From: Aliitabrizicola sp031425325
Lineage (GTDB): Bacteria; Pseudomonadota; Alphaproteobacteria; Rhodobacterales; Rhodobacteraceae
Reading direction: 5' to 3'
Assembly (NCBI GenBank): GCA_031425325.1
Contig: JANPJD010000035.1
Location: 1 to 20,936 of the forward strand
DNA length: 20,936 nt
Position 1 is the first letter of the stretch. Each line of letters starts with the position of its first letter. Made by a program: the position numbers and the translations under genes. The notes under the pieces are model-generated. The model worked only from the letters and a program-made list of their open reading frames with translations. It was not told the origin of the DNA and did not search any database. Positions 1 through 6,958 of the stretch are shown here, piece after piece.

Positions 1-106
1 CGAGGATGCCCGACAACTCGCCCGCGAGGGCCGGCAGGTCGCCCTCCTCCACCCGGATGCGGGCCAGTTTCGCGACCTTTCGCGCCGTGTCGATATCGAT
101 CGCCAT
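1..106 (-). CDS. gatC: Asp-tRNA(Asn)/Glu-tRNA(Gln) amidotransferase subunit C, N-terminal part
   Basis: Only the first 35 residues lie in the window; the gene continues off the left edge. Reading leftward from an ATG at 106, the protein begins MAIDIDTARKVAKLARI and continues with an acidic stretch and LAGELSGIL, the usual opening of GatC. GatC is the small stabilising subunit of the GatCAB complex, which converts mischarged Glu-tRNA(Gln) or Asp-tRNA(Asn) to the correct amide form in the cytoplasm. A purine-rich ribosome site (GGAGAGG) sits about seven bases before the ATG. gatA usually follows gatC in alphaproteobacteria and would lie outside the window; this cannot be checked here. The 241 bases between this start and the next gene hold nothing else I can recognise. 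Confidence 0.85.
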   Translation of the reverse strand, partial: MAIDIDTARKVAKLARIRVEEGDLPALAGELSGIL

Positions 107-347
107 GCACCCTCTCCGCCTTCGTCGGCCCCGTTTACCGAGGCGCAGGCAGCGCCGCAAGACGGATGGCCCGCCGCACGGGGGCCGCACCGGCTTAGCA
201 GCGGGGCGCGCGGCAGGGGCGCACAGGCCGATCCGCCGACCGCGCCCGACTCGCACCGCCCGGCACCGGCAATCAGCGCCCGGGCCTGTCCCGCCAGCTT
301 GCCGACACCCCTTGCCTGCGCGCCCGACTTTCCGTTCTCTGGCCCCC

Positions 348-1085
348 ATGAGCGCCCCCACCCCCAATCCTGCCCGCATCCCCGAGGTCGACATCGCGCG
401 GACCGTCGCCCTTGGCGGGATGGTGCTCTTTCATTTCGTCTACGACCTCGAATTGTTCGGCCACCTGCCGCCCGGCACGACCGCCCTGCCCGGCGGCTGG
501 GCCTGGTTCGCCCGCCTTGTCGCGGGCAGCTTCCTGTTCCTCGCGGGGGCAAGCCTTGTGCTCGGCCACGGTCAGGGCATCCGCTGGCCCGCCTTCCTGC
601 GCCGCCTTGCGGTTCTGGGTGGCGCGGCGGCACTGGTCAGCCTCGGGACCTGGTTCGCGGTGCCGCAGGCCTGGGTGTTCTTCGGCATCCTGCACGCGAT
701 TGCGGCCTTCAGCGTGATCGGCCTCGCAGCACTGCGCCTGCCCGCCTGGGCCACGGCGGCCCTCGCGGCGGCCATCCTCGTCGCAGGCCCGCATCTGCGC
801 CACCCGGCCTTCGACACGCCCTGGCTCTGGTGGACGGGGCTGTCCACCCTCCGCCCCGTCTCGATCGACTTCGAGCCGCTCTTTCCCTGGCTCGCGCCCT
901 TCCTCTTCGGCATGGCGGTGGCTCGGGCCGGGGTCCGCGCAGGTCTTGCCGCGCGCGCGGCCCGCCCGCCCTCGGCGCTCGCCCGCCGCCTCGCCTGGCC
1001 GGGACGGTACAGCTTGGCGATCTACCTCATCCACCAGCCCGTGCTGATCGGCCTCGTCTGGCTCGGCACCGCGCTTCTGGCCTGA
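348..1085 (+). CDS. DUF1624 (heparan-alpha-glucosaminide N-acetyltransferase-like) membrane protein
   Basis: Predicted 245-residue integral membrane protein. The N-terminus reads IPEVDIARTVALGGMVLFHF followed by VYDLELFG, the first-helix signature of DUF1624 proteins, with a conserved His at 29 and a Tyr-Asp pair. About seven hydrophobic segments follow, and the C-terminus ends with SLAIYLIHQPVL, typical of the last helix in acyltransferase-like families of this clan. The eukaryotic relative HGSNAT transfers acetyl groups across the lysosomal membrane; the bacterial substrate is unknown. The frame is open back to position 6, but the upstream part is arginine/proline-rich and overlaps gatC, so the ATG at 348, just before the family signature, is chosen. 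No strong ribosome site is seen before it. It is convergent with the ceramidase-like gene, with a GC-rich hairpin repeat in between. Confidence 0.8.
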   Translation: MSAPTPNPARIPEVDIARTVALGGMVLFHFVYDLELFGHLPPGTTALPGGWAWFARLVAGSFLFLAGASLVLGHGQGIRWPAFLRRLAVLGGAAALVSLGTWFAVPQAWVFFGILHAIAAFSVIGLAALRLPAWATAALAAAILVAGPHLRHPAFDTPWLWWTGLSTLRPVSIDFEPLFPWLAPFLFGMAVARAGVRAGLAARAARPPSALARRLAWPGRYSLAIYLIHQPVLIGLVWLGTALLA

Positions 1086-1098
1086 CCCCCCGGCTTCG

Positions 1099-1142
1099 TT
1101 TCGGCGGAAATACCCCGGGGGGCGCGGGGGGCTGGCCCCCGC
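1099..1142. repeat. GC-rich intergenic hairpin repeat, copy 1
   Basis: The sequence starts TTTCGGCGGAAATACCCC and runs into a G-rich tract, then forms a 7-bp stem (1124-1130 with 1136-1142, loop GCTGG). It lies between two convergent stop codons (1085 and 1145), so it may help end transcription from both sides, although there is no T tract. A second sequence of the same design (AAATA, a CCCGGGG block, then a G-run/C-run hairpin) is at 3061-3102. From memory, elements of this design are common after genes in Rhodobacteraceae; this was not checked. Confidence 0.5.
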
Positions 1143-1144
1143 TC

Positions 1145-1795
1145 CTACCCCGCCGCAGACGCCTCGCGGTGGCGCACATAGACCCCGATCATCCAGCCCA
1201 GCATCGCGCCGTTCAGCACATGCCACAAAAAGTGCGTCCCGACCGGCACAACCCCGCAAAGCGGCCCGTCCAGCGTGCGGAACGCCAGCGACAGCACCAG
1301 AACCCCCGCGCCGATCGCAAGCCTGCGCGCGGTGAGAGGTGCGCGGTTCCGCAAGAGCCAGGCATAGGCAAGGATCAGCACGGGCACCGGCGCATAGCCC
1401 GCCGATGACCCCAGGCCCGGCACCATTGCCCATAGTGGCACCGTTGCCGCCGCATAGGGCAGGAACGCCAGCGTCGCGACCCCCGACTGCCAGCCGCGCA
1501 GGCCCAGCATGTCGCGGCTGGCGGCAAAGACGTAAAGCAGGATGAACCCCAGGATCGGCGTCACGTCCAGAAGGCCGGTCAGCCGGTTCGCATGGGTGTG
1601 GAACAGGTACGACCCCACCCCGATCGCCACCAGCACCAGCGTCAAGGCGCGCGCCAGCGGCCAGCCCGCTGCACGCCTCCAGACCAGCGCCGCCGCGATC
1701 AGGAAGGCCGCGTTCGTGACGGCGTTGACCGGCTCGGCCCAATAGCCCGGCCCCAGCCGCTCGCAATAGCCGTCCACCTCTGCCAGCCAGTCCAT
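1145..1795 (-). CDS. Alkaline-ceramidase-like CREST-family membrane hydrolase
   Basis: Predicted 216-residue membrane protein with about seven hydrophobic helices. It carries EPVNAVTNAAF near residue 21, GSYLFHTHAN at 61-70, an Asp at 77 and VPVGTHFLWHVLNG near 183-196. The spacing of Ser62, His66, Asp77, His188 and His192 is the same as that of the zinc-binding and catalytic residues of human ACER3 (Ser77, His81, Asp92, His217, His221), so an amidase acting on a lipid amide is a reasonable inference. The true bacterial substrate is unknown. The ATG at 1795 is preferred over one at 1834: it begins MDWLAEVDGYCER, where family members start, and has GGAGAAGGA just upstream. It is divergent from the UPF0173 gene, with 56 bases between the starts. 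Confidence 0.8.
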   Translation of the reverse strand: MDWLAEVDGYCERLGPGYWAEPVNAVTNAAFLIAAALVWRRAAGWPLARALTLVLVAIGVGSYLFHTHANRLTGLLDVTPILGFILLYVFAASRDMLGLRGWQSGVATLAFLPYAAATVPLWAMVPGLGSSAGYAPVPVLILAYAWLLRNRAPLTARRLAIGAGVLVLSLAFRTLDGPLCGVVPVGTHFLWHVLNGAMLGWMIGVYVRHREASAAG

Positions 1796-1851
1796 TTCCT
1801 TCTCCGTCGCCGCCGCTAGAACCGATCTAGGCACGCGACGGAGACACGACC

Positions 1852-2547
1852 ATGAAAATCACCTGGCTCGGCCATTCCGGCTTCCGCATCGAGATCGAGG
1901 GGGCAGTCCTGCTCGTCGACCCCTGGCTCGACGGCAACCCCATGTTCCCCGAAGACCGCCGCGCCGAGGCGACTGCGGGGGCCACGCATGTGCTCTTGAC
2001 GCATGGCCACGGCGATCATGCGGGCAGCGCGCTTTCCATCGCGCGCGACGCGGGCATTCCGCTCGTGGGGATCGCCGACATCATCGGCTTCTGGACAACG
2101 CATACTGACGTGAAAGGCATCGGCTTCAACAAGGGCGGCACGGTCGATCTGGGCGGCGCAAAGGTCACGATGGTCAACGCGAGCCACTCCTCCTCGCTCG
2201 AAGGCACCGAGGGGCCCGTCTATGCGGGGGCGGCGTCGGGCTACATGATCGCGGGCGAGGGCCACACGATCTACGTCTCGGGCGACACCGACGTGATGGC
2301 CGACATGGCCTGGATGGCGGAGCTGCACGCCCCCGACATCGGCATCCTCTCGGCGGGCGGGCATTACACGATGGACATGGCACGCGCGGCCTGGGCGGCG
2401 CGGAAGTATTTCAACTTCACCACCGTGATCCCGTGCCATTACCGCACCTTCCCGATCCTCGAGCAGACCGCCGAGGCGCTGCGGCGCGGCCTGCCACCCG
2501 GCATCACGGTGATCGAGCCCGAGGTGCTGGAGCCGATCGTGCTCTAG
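1852..2547 (+). CDS. UPF0173 metal-dependent hydrolase (metallo-beta-lactamase fold)
   Basis: This 231-residue protein is full length for the UPF0173 family. It opens MKITWLGHSGFRIE, followed by LLVDPWLDGNP, and has the metal-binding motif THGHGDH with His51, His53, Asp55 and His56. Further ligands are expected in VNASHSS, in YVSGDTDV and in PCHYRTFP near the end. Family members are soluble metal-dependent hydrolases; the closest characterised fold relatives include UlaG lactonases, but the substrate is not known for this group. A GGAGA ribosome site lies about eight bases before the ATG. It is divergently placed against the ceramidase-like gene and convergent with tadA, with only 4 bases between the stops. 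Confidence 0.88.
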   Translation: MKITWLGHSGFRIEIEGAVLLVDPWLDGNPMFPEDRRAEATAGATHVLLTHGHGDHAGSALSIARDAGIPLVGIADIIGFWTTHTDVKGIGFNKGGTVDLGGAKVTMVNASHSSSLEGTEGPVYAGAASGYMIAGEGHTIYVSGDTDVMADMAWMAELHAPDIGILSAGGHYTMDMARAAWAARKYFNFTTVIPCHYRTFPILEQTAEALRRGLPPGITVIEPEVLEPIVL

Positions 2548-2551
2548 GCGC

Positions 2552-3001
2552 TCAGCGCCGTGCGGCAAAGAAGGCGCGCAACAGCGCCTCGGCCTCGGCG
2601 CCGGCGATCCCGTCATAGACCTCGGGCACATGATGGCACTGCGGATGGGCAAAGACGCGCGCGCCCTGCGCGACACCCCCCGACTTCGGGTCCGCTGCCC
2701 CATAGTACAGCCGCGCGATGCGCGCCGCCGCGATGGCGCCCGCGCACATCGCGCAGGGTTCCAGCGTGACATAGAGGTCATGCCTCTCCAGCCGCTCGGA
2801 CCCCGACGCAGCACAGGCGGCCCGGATCGCCAGCACCTCGGCATGGGCGGTCGGATCGCACGTCTCCCGCGTCCGGTTGCCAGCGCGTGCGACGATCCGC
2901 CCGCCCGAGACGACCACAGCACCCACCGGCACCTCGCCGCGCGCGCCCGCTGCCCGCGCCTCGTCGAGCGCTGCCGCCATGAATGTGCGAAACCCCGCCA
3001 T
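2552..3001 (-). CDS. tadA: tRNA-specific adenosine-34 deaminase TadA
   Basis: This 149-residue cytosine-deaminase-fold enzyme converts adenosine 34 to inosine in the anticodon of tRNA-Arg(ACG). The zinc and catalytic residues are clear: HAEVLAIR supplies His53 and the proton-shuttling Glu55, and EPCAMCAGAI supplies Cys83 and Cys86. The N-terminal segment EVPVGAVVV and the later YYGAADPKSGG are standard TadA positions. Length matches bacterial TadA. The ATG at 3001 has a G-rich site (GAGGGGG) close upstream. It is divergent from rluB, with 138 bases between the starts, and that interval contains the second GC-rich hairpin repeat. tadA and rluB are often neighbours in related genomes, as far as I recall. 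Confidence 0.95.
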   Translation of the reverse strand: MAGFRTFMAAALDEARAAGARGEVPVGAVVVSGGRIVARAGNRTRETCDPTAHAEVLAIRAACAASGSERLERHDLYVTLEPCAMCAGAIAAARIARLYYGAADPKSGGVAQGARVFAHPQCHHVPEVYDGIAGAEAEALLRAFFAARR

Positions 3002-3060
3002 GCCCCCTCATGCCCCGCGCCACGCCCCAAGGACAAGCGCCGCCTTGCCCCTTCACCCTG

Positions 3061-3102
3061 GCTCAAATATCCTCCCGGGGTCCGGGGGTGAAAAACCCCC
3101 GG
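3061..3102. repeat. GC-rich intergenic hairpin repeat, copy 2
   Basis: Begins GCTCAAATATCCTCCCGGGG and then forms an 8-bp perfect stem (3082-3089 with 3095-3102) around a GAAAA loop. The design is the same as at 1099-1142: an AAATA core, a CCCGGGG block and a hairpin of G-run against C-run. Here it lies between two divergent starts (tadA and rluB), so a terminator role is unlikely at this copy. Confidence 0.5.
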
Positions 3103-3139
3103 CGCTCGGCGGCAGACCGTCCGTCCCGAAGGAAGCGCC

Positions 3140-4546
3140 ATGCCCGCCCCCAAAACCCCTGCCACCCCTGCCGCAACCGAGGCCCCGCCCGAGGGCGAGC
3201 GCATCGCCAAGGTGCTGTCGCGCGCAGGCATCGCCTCGCGCCGCGAGGCCGAGCGGATGATCGCGCTCGGACAGGTCACGGTCAACGGGCGCGTCATCGA
3301 CAGCCCCGCACTCAACGTGCGGCCCACGGACCGGATCACCGTTGCGGGCCAGCCAGTCGCCGCCCCCGAAGAAGCGCGACTCTGGCTCTACTACAAGCCC
3401 GAGGGCCTTGTGACCTCGACCGCCGACGAGAACGGCCGCGAGACGGTATTCGACCACCTGCCTGCCGACCTGCCGCGGGTGATGACGGTGGGGCGGCTCG
3501 ACCTCAATTCCGAGGGGCTGCTGCTCCTGACCAACGACGGCGAGTTGAAGCGACGGCTTGAACTCCCCTCGACAGGCTGGCTGCGGAAGTACCGCGTGCG
3601 GGTCAAGGGCAACCCGACCGATCCCGACCTCGAGCCATTGCGGGCCGGCATCACGGTCGAGGGCGAGCGGTTCCAGCCGATGACCGTCAGCCTTGACCGG
3701 GTGCAGGGGGCCAATGCCTGGCTGACGGTCGGCCTGCGCGAGGGCAAGAACCGCGAGATCCGCCGCGCCATGACGGCGATCGGGCTGACGGTGAACCGCC
3801 TGATCCGTCTCAGTTACGGCCCGTTCCGCCTGAACGACATGGAGCCGGGTCAGGTCGAAGAGGTGAAGGCCCGCGTCCTGCGCGACCAGCTTGGCCTCGC
3901 CGCCGTCGCCGACGATACCGGCACTGCCGCCGCGAAGCCCCGCGTCGTCCGCAAGAGGGCCGCGCCCGAGCGCGCTACTGATGCCCCCGCGGGTCGCGGG
4001 GCGGGCAAGGCCCCGGTTACGCGGCCTGACCGGCCCTCGCGGTCCGGGGCCACCGAACTTTCCGCCACCGGCGCGGCCCGCAAGGCCGGAAAGCCACCCC
4101 ACAGGGTCGCCTCCGCCGGACGGGACGGCGACGAAGGCCGCGTCCGTCCGGCATCTGCGCGGTCCTCGCAGGACCCCGCGCGCAGGACCGACCTGCCAGG
4201 CAAGCGCACGACCGCCGACCGAGGCCCGCGTGACGCCGCGCCGGGCCGCACCGATCAGGCACCGCCGCGCAAGGCCCTGCCGGAAGGTGCGGCAGGCACC
4301 CGTCGCGGACCCGGCGGCGCGCGCCAGGCCCAGGCAAAGGCGGGACCGGCCCCCGCAAGCGCCGCGCCTGCCAAGACCGCTGCAAGGACCGGGCGGCCCG
4401 CCGCCAAGCCCGCCGCCCCGGGCAAGGGCGCTGCCCCGACGGCGCGCGGCGCTGGCGCAGGCACCGGGAAGCCACCGACACGCCGGACCGATACCGGCCC
4501 ACGGCCCGCGCCGAAGGGCAAGCCCCCCAGCCGCCCGAAGGGCTGA
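3140..4546 (+). CDS. rluB: RluB/RsuA-family 23S rRNA pseudouridine synthase with a long basic C-terminal tail
   Basis: Predicted 468 residues. An S4 RNA-binding domain covers about residues 20-70 (RIAKVLSRAGIASRREAERM), followed by the catalytic domain with LWLYYKPEGLV, then VGRLDLNSEGLLLLTNDGEL containing the catalytic Asp121, and later GKNREIRRAM. This is the layout of the RsuA/RluB/RluE/RluF group; RluB modifies U2605 of 23S rRNA in E. coli, and RluB is the best guess here. From about residue 255 to the end the protein becomes a low-complexity tail of Ala, Pro, Arg, Lys and Gly, about 200 residues beyond the minimal enzyme. It is probably disordered and RNA-binding. AAGGAAG stands four bases before the ATG. 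It is divergent from tadA. Confidence 0.88.
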   Translation: MPAPKTPATPAATEAPPEGERIAKVLSRAGIASRREAERMIALGQVTVNGRVIDSPALNVRPTDRITVAGQPVAAPEEARLWLYYKPEGLVTSTADENGRETVFDHLPADLPRVMTVGRLDLNSEGLLLLTNDGELKRRLELPSTGWLRKYRVRVKGNPTDPDLEPLRAGITVEGERFQPMTVSLDRVQGANAWLTVGLREGKNREIRRAMTAIGLTVNRLIRLSYGPFRLNDMEPGQVEEVKARVLRDQLGLAAVADDTGTAAAKPRVVRKRAAPERATDAPAGRGAGKAPVTRPDRPSRSGATELSATGAARKAGKPPHRVASAGRDGDEGRVRPASARSSQDPARRTDLPGKRTTADRGPRDAAPGRTDQAPPRKALPEGAAGTRRGPGGARQAQAKAGPAPASAAPAKTAARTGRPAAKPAAPGKGAAPTARGAGAGTGKPPTRRTDTGPRPAPKGKPPSRPKG

Positions 4547-4612
4547 TGCTGTTGCCGCGGTCAGCCGCACCCGCGCAATAGCCCGCAACCACCGTCTTTG
4601 CCGCCGTGGTGT

Positions 4613-4642
4613 CTGGCAAGCCTGTCGCGCATCGCCTATAGT
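4613..4642 (+). promoter_or_regulatory. Possible promoter of the XpaC-TelA block
   Basis: CTGGCA (4613-4618) and TATAGT (4637-4642) are separated by 18 bases and lie 44 bases before the start of the small membrane peptide. The -10 match is good and the -35 match is poor. This is the only reasonable candidate in the 139-base gap after rluB. The call is by eye. Confidence 0.3.
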
Positions 4643-4685
4643 CACCCGAAGATTTGGAAACGATGCGACAGGCAGGGGCGGATTG

Positions 4686-4769
4686 ATGACGGGTTCCAGC
4701 CTCCAGAAGGTGAGCTTCGTTCTGTTGCTCGCCCTCATTCTCTATGTCGGCGGGTCGGGGGGCGTGTGA
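4686..4769 (+). CDS. 27-residue single-span membrane peptide at the head of the XpaC operon
   Basis: Short frame encoding MTGSSLQKVSFVLLLALILY followed by VGGSGGV: a polar N-terminus, a hydrophobic stretch of about 13 residues and a glycine-rich end. Its stop overlaps the next start by one base (TGATG at 4767-4771), the classic arrangement for translational coupling to the XpaC-like gene. GGGGCGG stands shortly before the ATG. I do not recognise a named family. The alternative is that it is a leader whose only job is to deliver ribosomes to the next gene. No function can be assigned from sequence. Confidence 0.55.
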   Translation: MTGSSLQKVSFVLLLALILYVGGSGGV

Positions 4770-5737
4770 TGGCGCAGCGCTTCGGCGGACGCTTCAGCCC
4801 ACCCGGCAACCGGTCGTCCGAAGAGGACGGCCCCTCGGGCCTTGCGCCCACCACGGGCGGCTTCAAGGGCAAGCGCCCCGGCCGGGCGGGCGGGCGGGTG
4901 AACCTTCTGTTCTTCGCGCCCTTCGTCTTTGCCTTTCAGGCCTTCGGCGGCGATCCGGCCGACCTTGCGTTCAACCTGACTGCCTTCGGCCTGCTGATCG
5001 CGTCGGCGTTTCTGACGCGCGAGGGCGTGCTTGCCCACGACGCCTATGACGCGCGCCGGGTGGCCCGCCGACCTGCCTTTCCGCGCAAGATCGTCGCCTC
5101 GGTCGTGACGGGCGCCGCCCTGTTCGTCGGCGGTCTTGCGGGCGATCCGTCCTTCGTCAACTCGACGATCTTCGCGGTGGCGGGGTTCTTGCTGCATTTC
5201 TTCGCGTTCGGCCCCGATCCGATGCGCGACAAGGGGACCGAGGGGCTTGACCGCTTTCAGACCGATCGCGTGGCGCGCGCGGTTGACGAGGCCGAGGGGT
5301 ATCTCGCGGGCATGAAGGACGCGATCCTGCGGACGGGCGACCGCGCGCTCGAGGGCCGGGTCGAGCGCTTCGCCGCCACGGCCCGCGCGCTTTTTCGCGC
5401 GGTCGAGGCCGACCCGCGCGACCTGACGGCGGCGCGCAAGGACATCGGCGTTTTCTTGATGGGTACGCGCGACGCGACGGTGAAGTTCGCCGACCTGTAC
5501 GCAGAGAATCGCAGTGCCCGCGCCCGGACGGATTACGAGCAGCTCCTGACCGACCTCGAGCGGCATTTCCGCACCCGGATCGACGCGCTGCAATCTAACG
5601 ACCACGCCGATCTCGACATCGAGATCGAGGTACTGCGCGAGCGTCTGGCCCTCGAGGGTCCGCGCCGCACCCCCGATCCGCTGTTCGACGCAAGCCGGGT
5701 GGCCGAGCCATCCCCCCGAACCAACAAGGGAGACTGA
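4769..5737 (+). CDS. XpaC-like (5-bromo-4-chloroindolyl phosphate hydrolysis family) membrane protein
   Basis: Predicted 322 residues. A polar, Gly/Pro/Arg-rich N-terminus of about 43 residues is followed by four hydrophobic segments at about 44-60, 67-83, 107-125 and 131-148. A cytoplasmic-looking helical domain then starts at GPDPMRDKGTEGLDRF and carries many Asp, Glu and Arg residues. This layout, and the TelA-family gene directly behind it, fit the XpaC family (PF10112); in Bacillus subtilis xpaC is likewise next to the TelA homologue yaaN. The family name comes from an early phenotype, and the biochemical activity is unproven. The ATG at 4769 overlaps the stop of the 27-residue peptide. 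An upstream extension in the same frame to 4598 is rejected because it runs through that peptide and the promoter region. The next gene begins 3 bases after the stop. Confidence 0.75.
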   Translation: MAQRFGGRFSPPGNRSSEEDGPSGLAPTTGGFKGKRPGRAGGRVNLLFFAPFVFAFQAFGGDPADLAFNLTAFGLLIASAFLTREGVLAHDAYDARRVARRPAFPRKIVASVVTGAALFVGGLAGDPSFVNSTIFAVAGFLLHFFAFGPDPMRDKGTEGLDRFQTDRVARAVDEAEGYLAGMKDAILRTGDRALEGRVERFAATARALFRAVEADPRDLTAARKDIGVFLMGTRDATVKFADLYAENRSARARTDYEQLLTDLERHFRTRIDALQSNDHADLDIEIEVLRERLALEGPRRTPDPLFDASRVAEPSPRTNKGD

Positions 5738-5740
5738 TCC

Positions 5741-6940
5741 ATGTCCGACGCCCCCCGCAGCGATGTGCGTGCCGCAGCCGAGACGACCCTCGCCGAGGCC
5801 GAACGTGTGACGGCCGTGCTCTTGCCCGAGGCCAGCGCCGAGGTCGTGACGCTCGAGGCGGCCCCCGCCCCCAAGGCCGAGGAGATCCGCGCGCGGATGG
5901 CCGAGCTTGACCTGAAGAACACGCAGTCGATCATCTCGTTCGGCTCGGCCGCGCAGGCCGAGTTGCAGGTCATCAGCCAGTCGATGCTGGCCGACGTTCG
6001 CAACAAGGACGTAGGTCCGGCAGGCGACGCCCTGCGCTCGATGGTCAGCACGCTGCGCGGCTTCTCGTCCGAAGAGCTTGACGTGCGGCGCGAGAAAAGC
6101 TGGTGGGAATGGCTGACCGGCCAGGCCGCCCCCTTCGCCGAGTTCGTGGCAAAGTTTGAACAGGTGCAGGGCCAGATCGACAAGGTCACGGGCGAGTTGC
6201 TGACCCACGAGCACAAGCTGCTGAAAGACATCAAGTCGCTCGACCTGCTCTATACCAAGACGCTCGCCTTCTATGACGAGCTGGCGCTTTACATCGCCGC
6301 CGGAGAGGCCAAGCTGGCCGAGATCGACGCGACCGAGATCCCTGCCCGCGCCGCCGCCGTCGAGGCTGCCCCCGAGTCCGACAAGGTGATGCGGGCGCAG
6401 GAGTTGCGTGACCTGCGCGCCGCGCGCGACGACCTTGAGCGGCGGGTGCATGACCTGCGGCTGACGCGCCAGGTCACGATGCAGTCGCTGCCCTCGATCC
6501 GCCTCGTGCAAGAGAACGACAAGAGCCTTGTGACCAAGATTAACTCGACCCTCGTGAACACCGTGCCCCTGTGGGAGACGCAGTTGGCGCAGGCGGTCAC
6601 GATCCAGCGGTCGCGCGAGGCGGCCGAGGCGGTCAAGGAAGCCAATGACCTGACGAACGAGCTTCTGACCTCGAACGCCGACAACCTGCGCGAATCCAAC
6701 CGCATCGTGCGCGAGGAGATGGAGCGGGGCGTGTTCGACATCGAGGCCGTGAAGCACGCGAACGCGACGCTGATCGCCACGATCGAGGACAGCCTGCAGA
6801 TCGCCGACGAGGGGCGTGCAAAGCGCGCGTCCGCCGAGGCGGACCTCGTGAAGCTCGAGGCCGAGTTGCGCGACACGCTGGCCTCGGCCCGCTCGCGCAG
6901 GCCGGCGGCCGTCGATCCCGCCGCCGCCCCTGCCCGCTGA
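5741..6940 (+). CDS. TelA/YaaN-family toxic anion resistance protein
   Basis: This 399-residue protein matches the length of the TelA family (PF05816). It is soluble and almost entirely alpha-helical. Recognisable stretches include the early segment ending in IISFGSAAQAELQVISQSML, the central WWEWLTGQAAPFAEFVAKFE, and DKSLVTKINSTLVNTVPLWE. The N-terminal about 45 residues are Ala/Glu-rich, and the last 15 or so are an Arg/Pro/Ala tail. Family members are linked to tolerance of tellurite and of envelope-targeting agents such as nisin and some antibiotics, but the mechanism is unknown. The ribosome site AGGGAGA overlaps the end of the XpaC-like gene, so the two are surely co-expressed. The DUF2927 gene follows after 18 bases. 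Confidence 0.85.
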   Translation: MSDAPRSDVRAAAETTLAEAERVTAVLLPEASAEVVTLEAAPAPKAEEIRARMAELDLKNTQSIISFGSAAQAELQVISQSMLADVRNKDVGPAGDALRSMVSTLRGFSSEELDVRREKSWWEWLTGQAAPFAEFVAKFEQVQGQIDKVTGELLTHEHKLLKDIKSLDLLYTKTLAFYDELALYIAAGEAKLAEIDATEIPARAAAVEAAPESDKVMRAQELRDLRAARDDLERRVHDLRLTRQVTMQSLPSIRLVQENDKSLVTKINSTLVNTVPLWETQLAQAVTIQRSREAAEAVKEANDLTNELLTSNADNLRESNRIVREEMERGVFDIEAVKHANATLIATIEDSLQIADEGRAKRASAEADLVKLEAELRDTLASARSRRPAAVDPAAAPAR

Positions 6941-6958
6941 CGAAAGGCGCCCCATCCC

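Noticed and set aside
6..347. N-terminal extension of the DUF1624 protein
   Set aside because: Overlaps gatC and its upstream region and is Arg/Pro-rich; family members start near the ATG at 348.
273..3339. Long - strand frames at 273-1766 and 1816-3339
   Set aside because: Each spans several real genes on both strands and has no domain of its own.
3053..4738. A 561-codon open frame on the - strand opposite rluB
   Set aside because: Antisense to a clear pseudouridine synthase; open only because of codon bias and the low-complexity tail.
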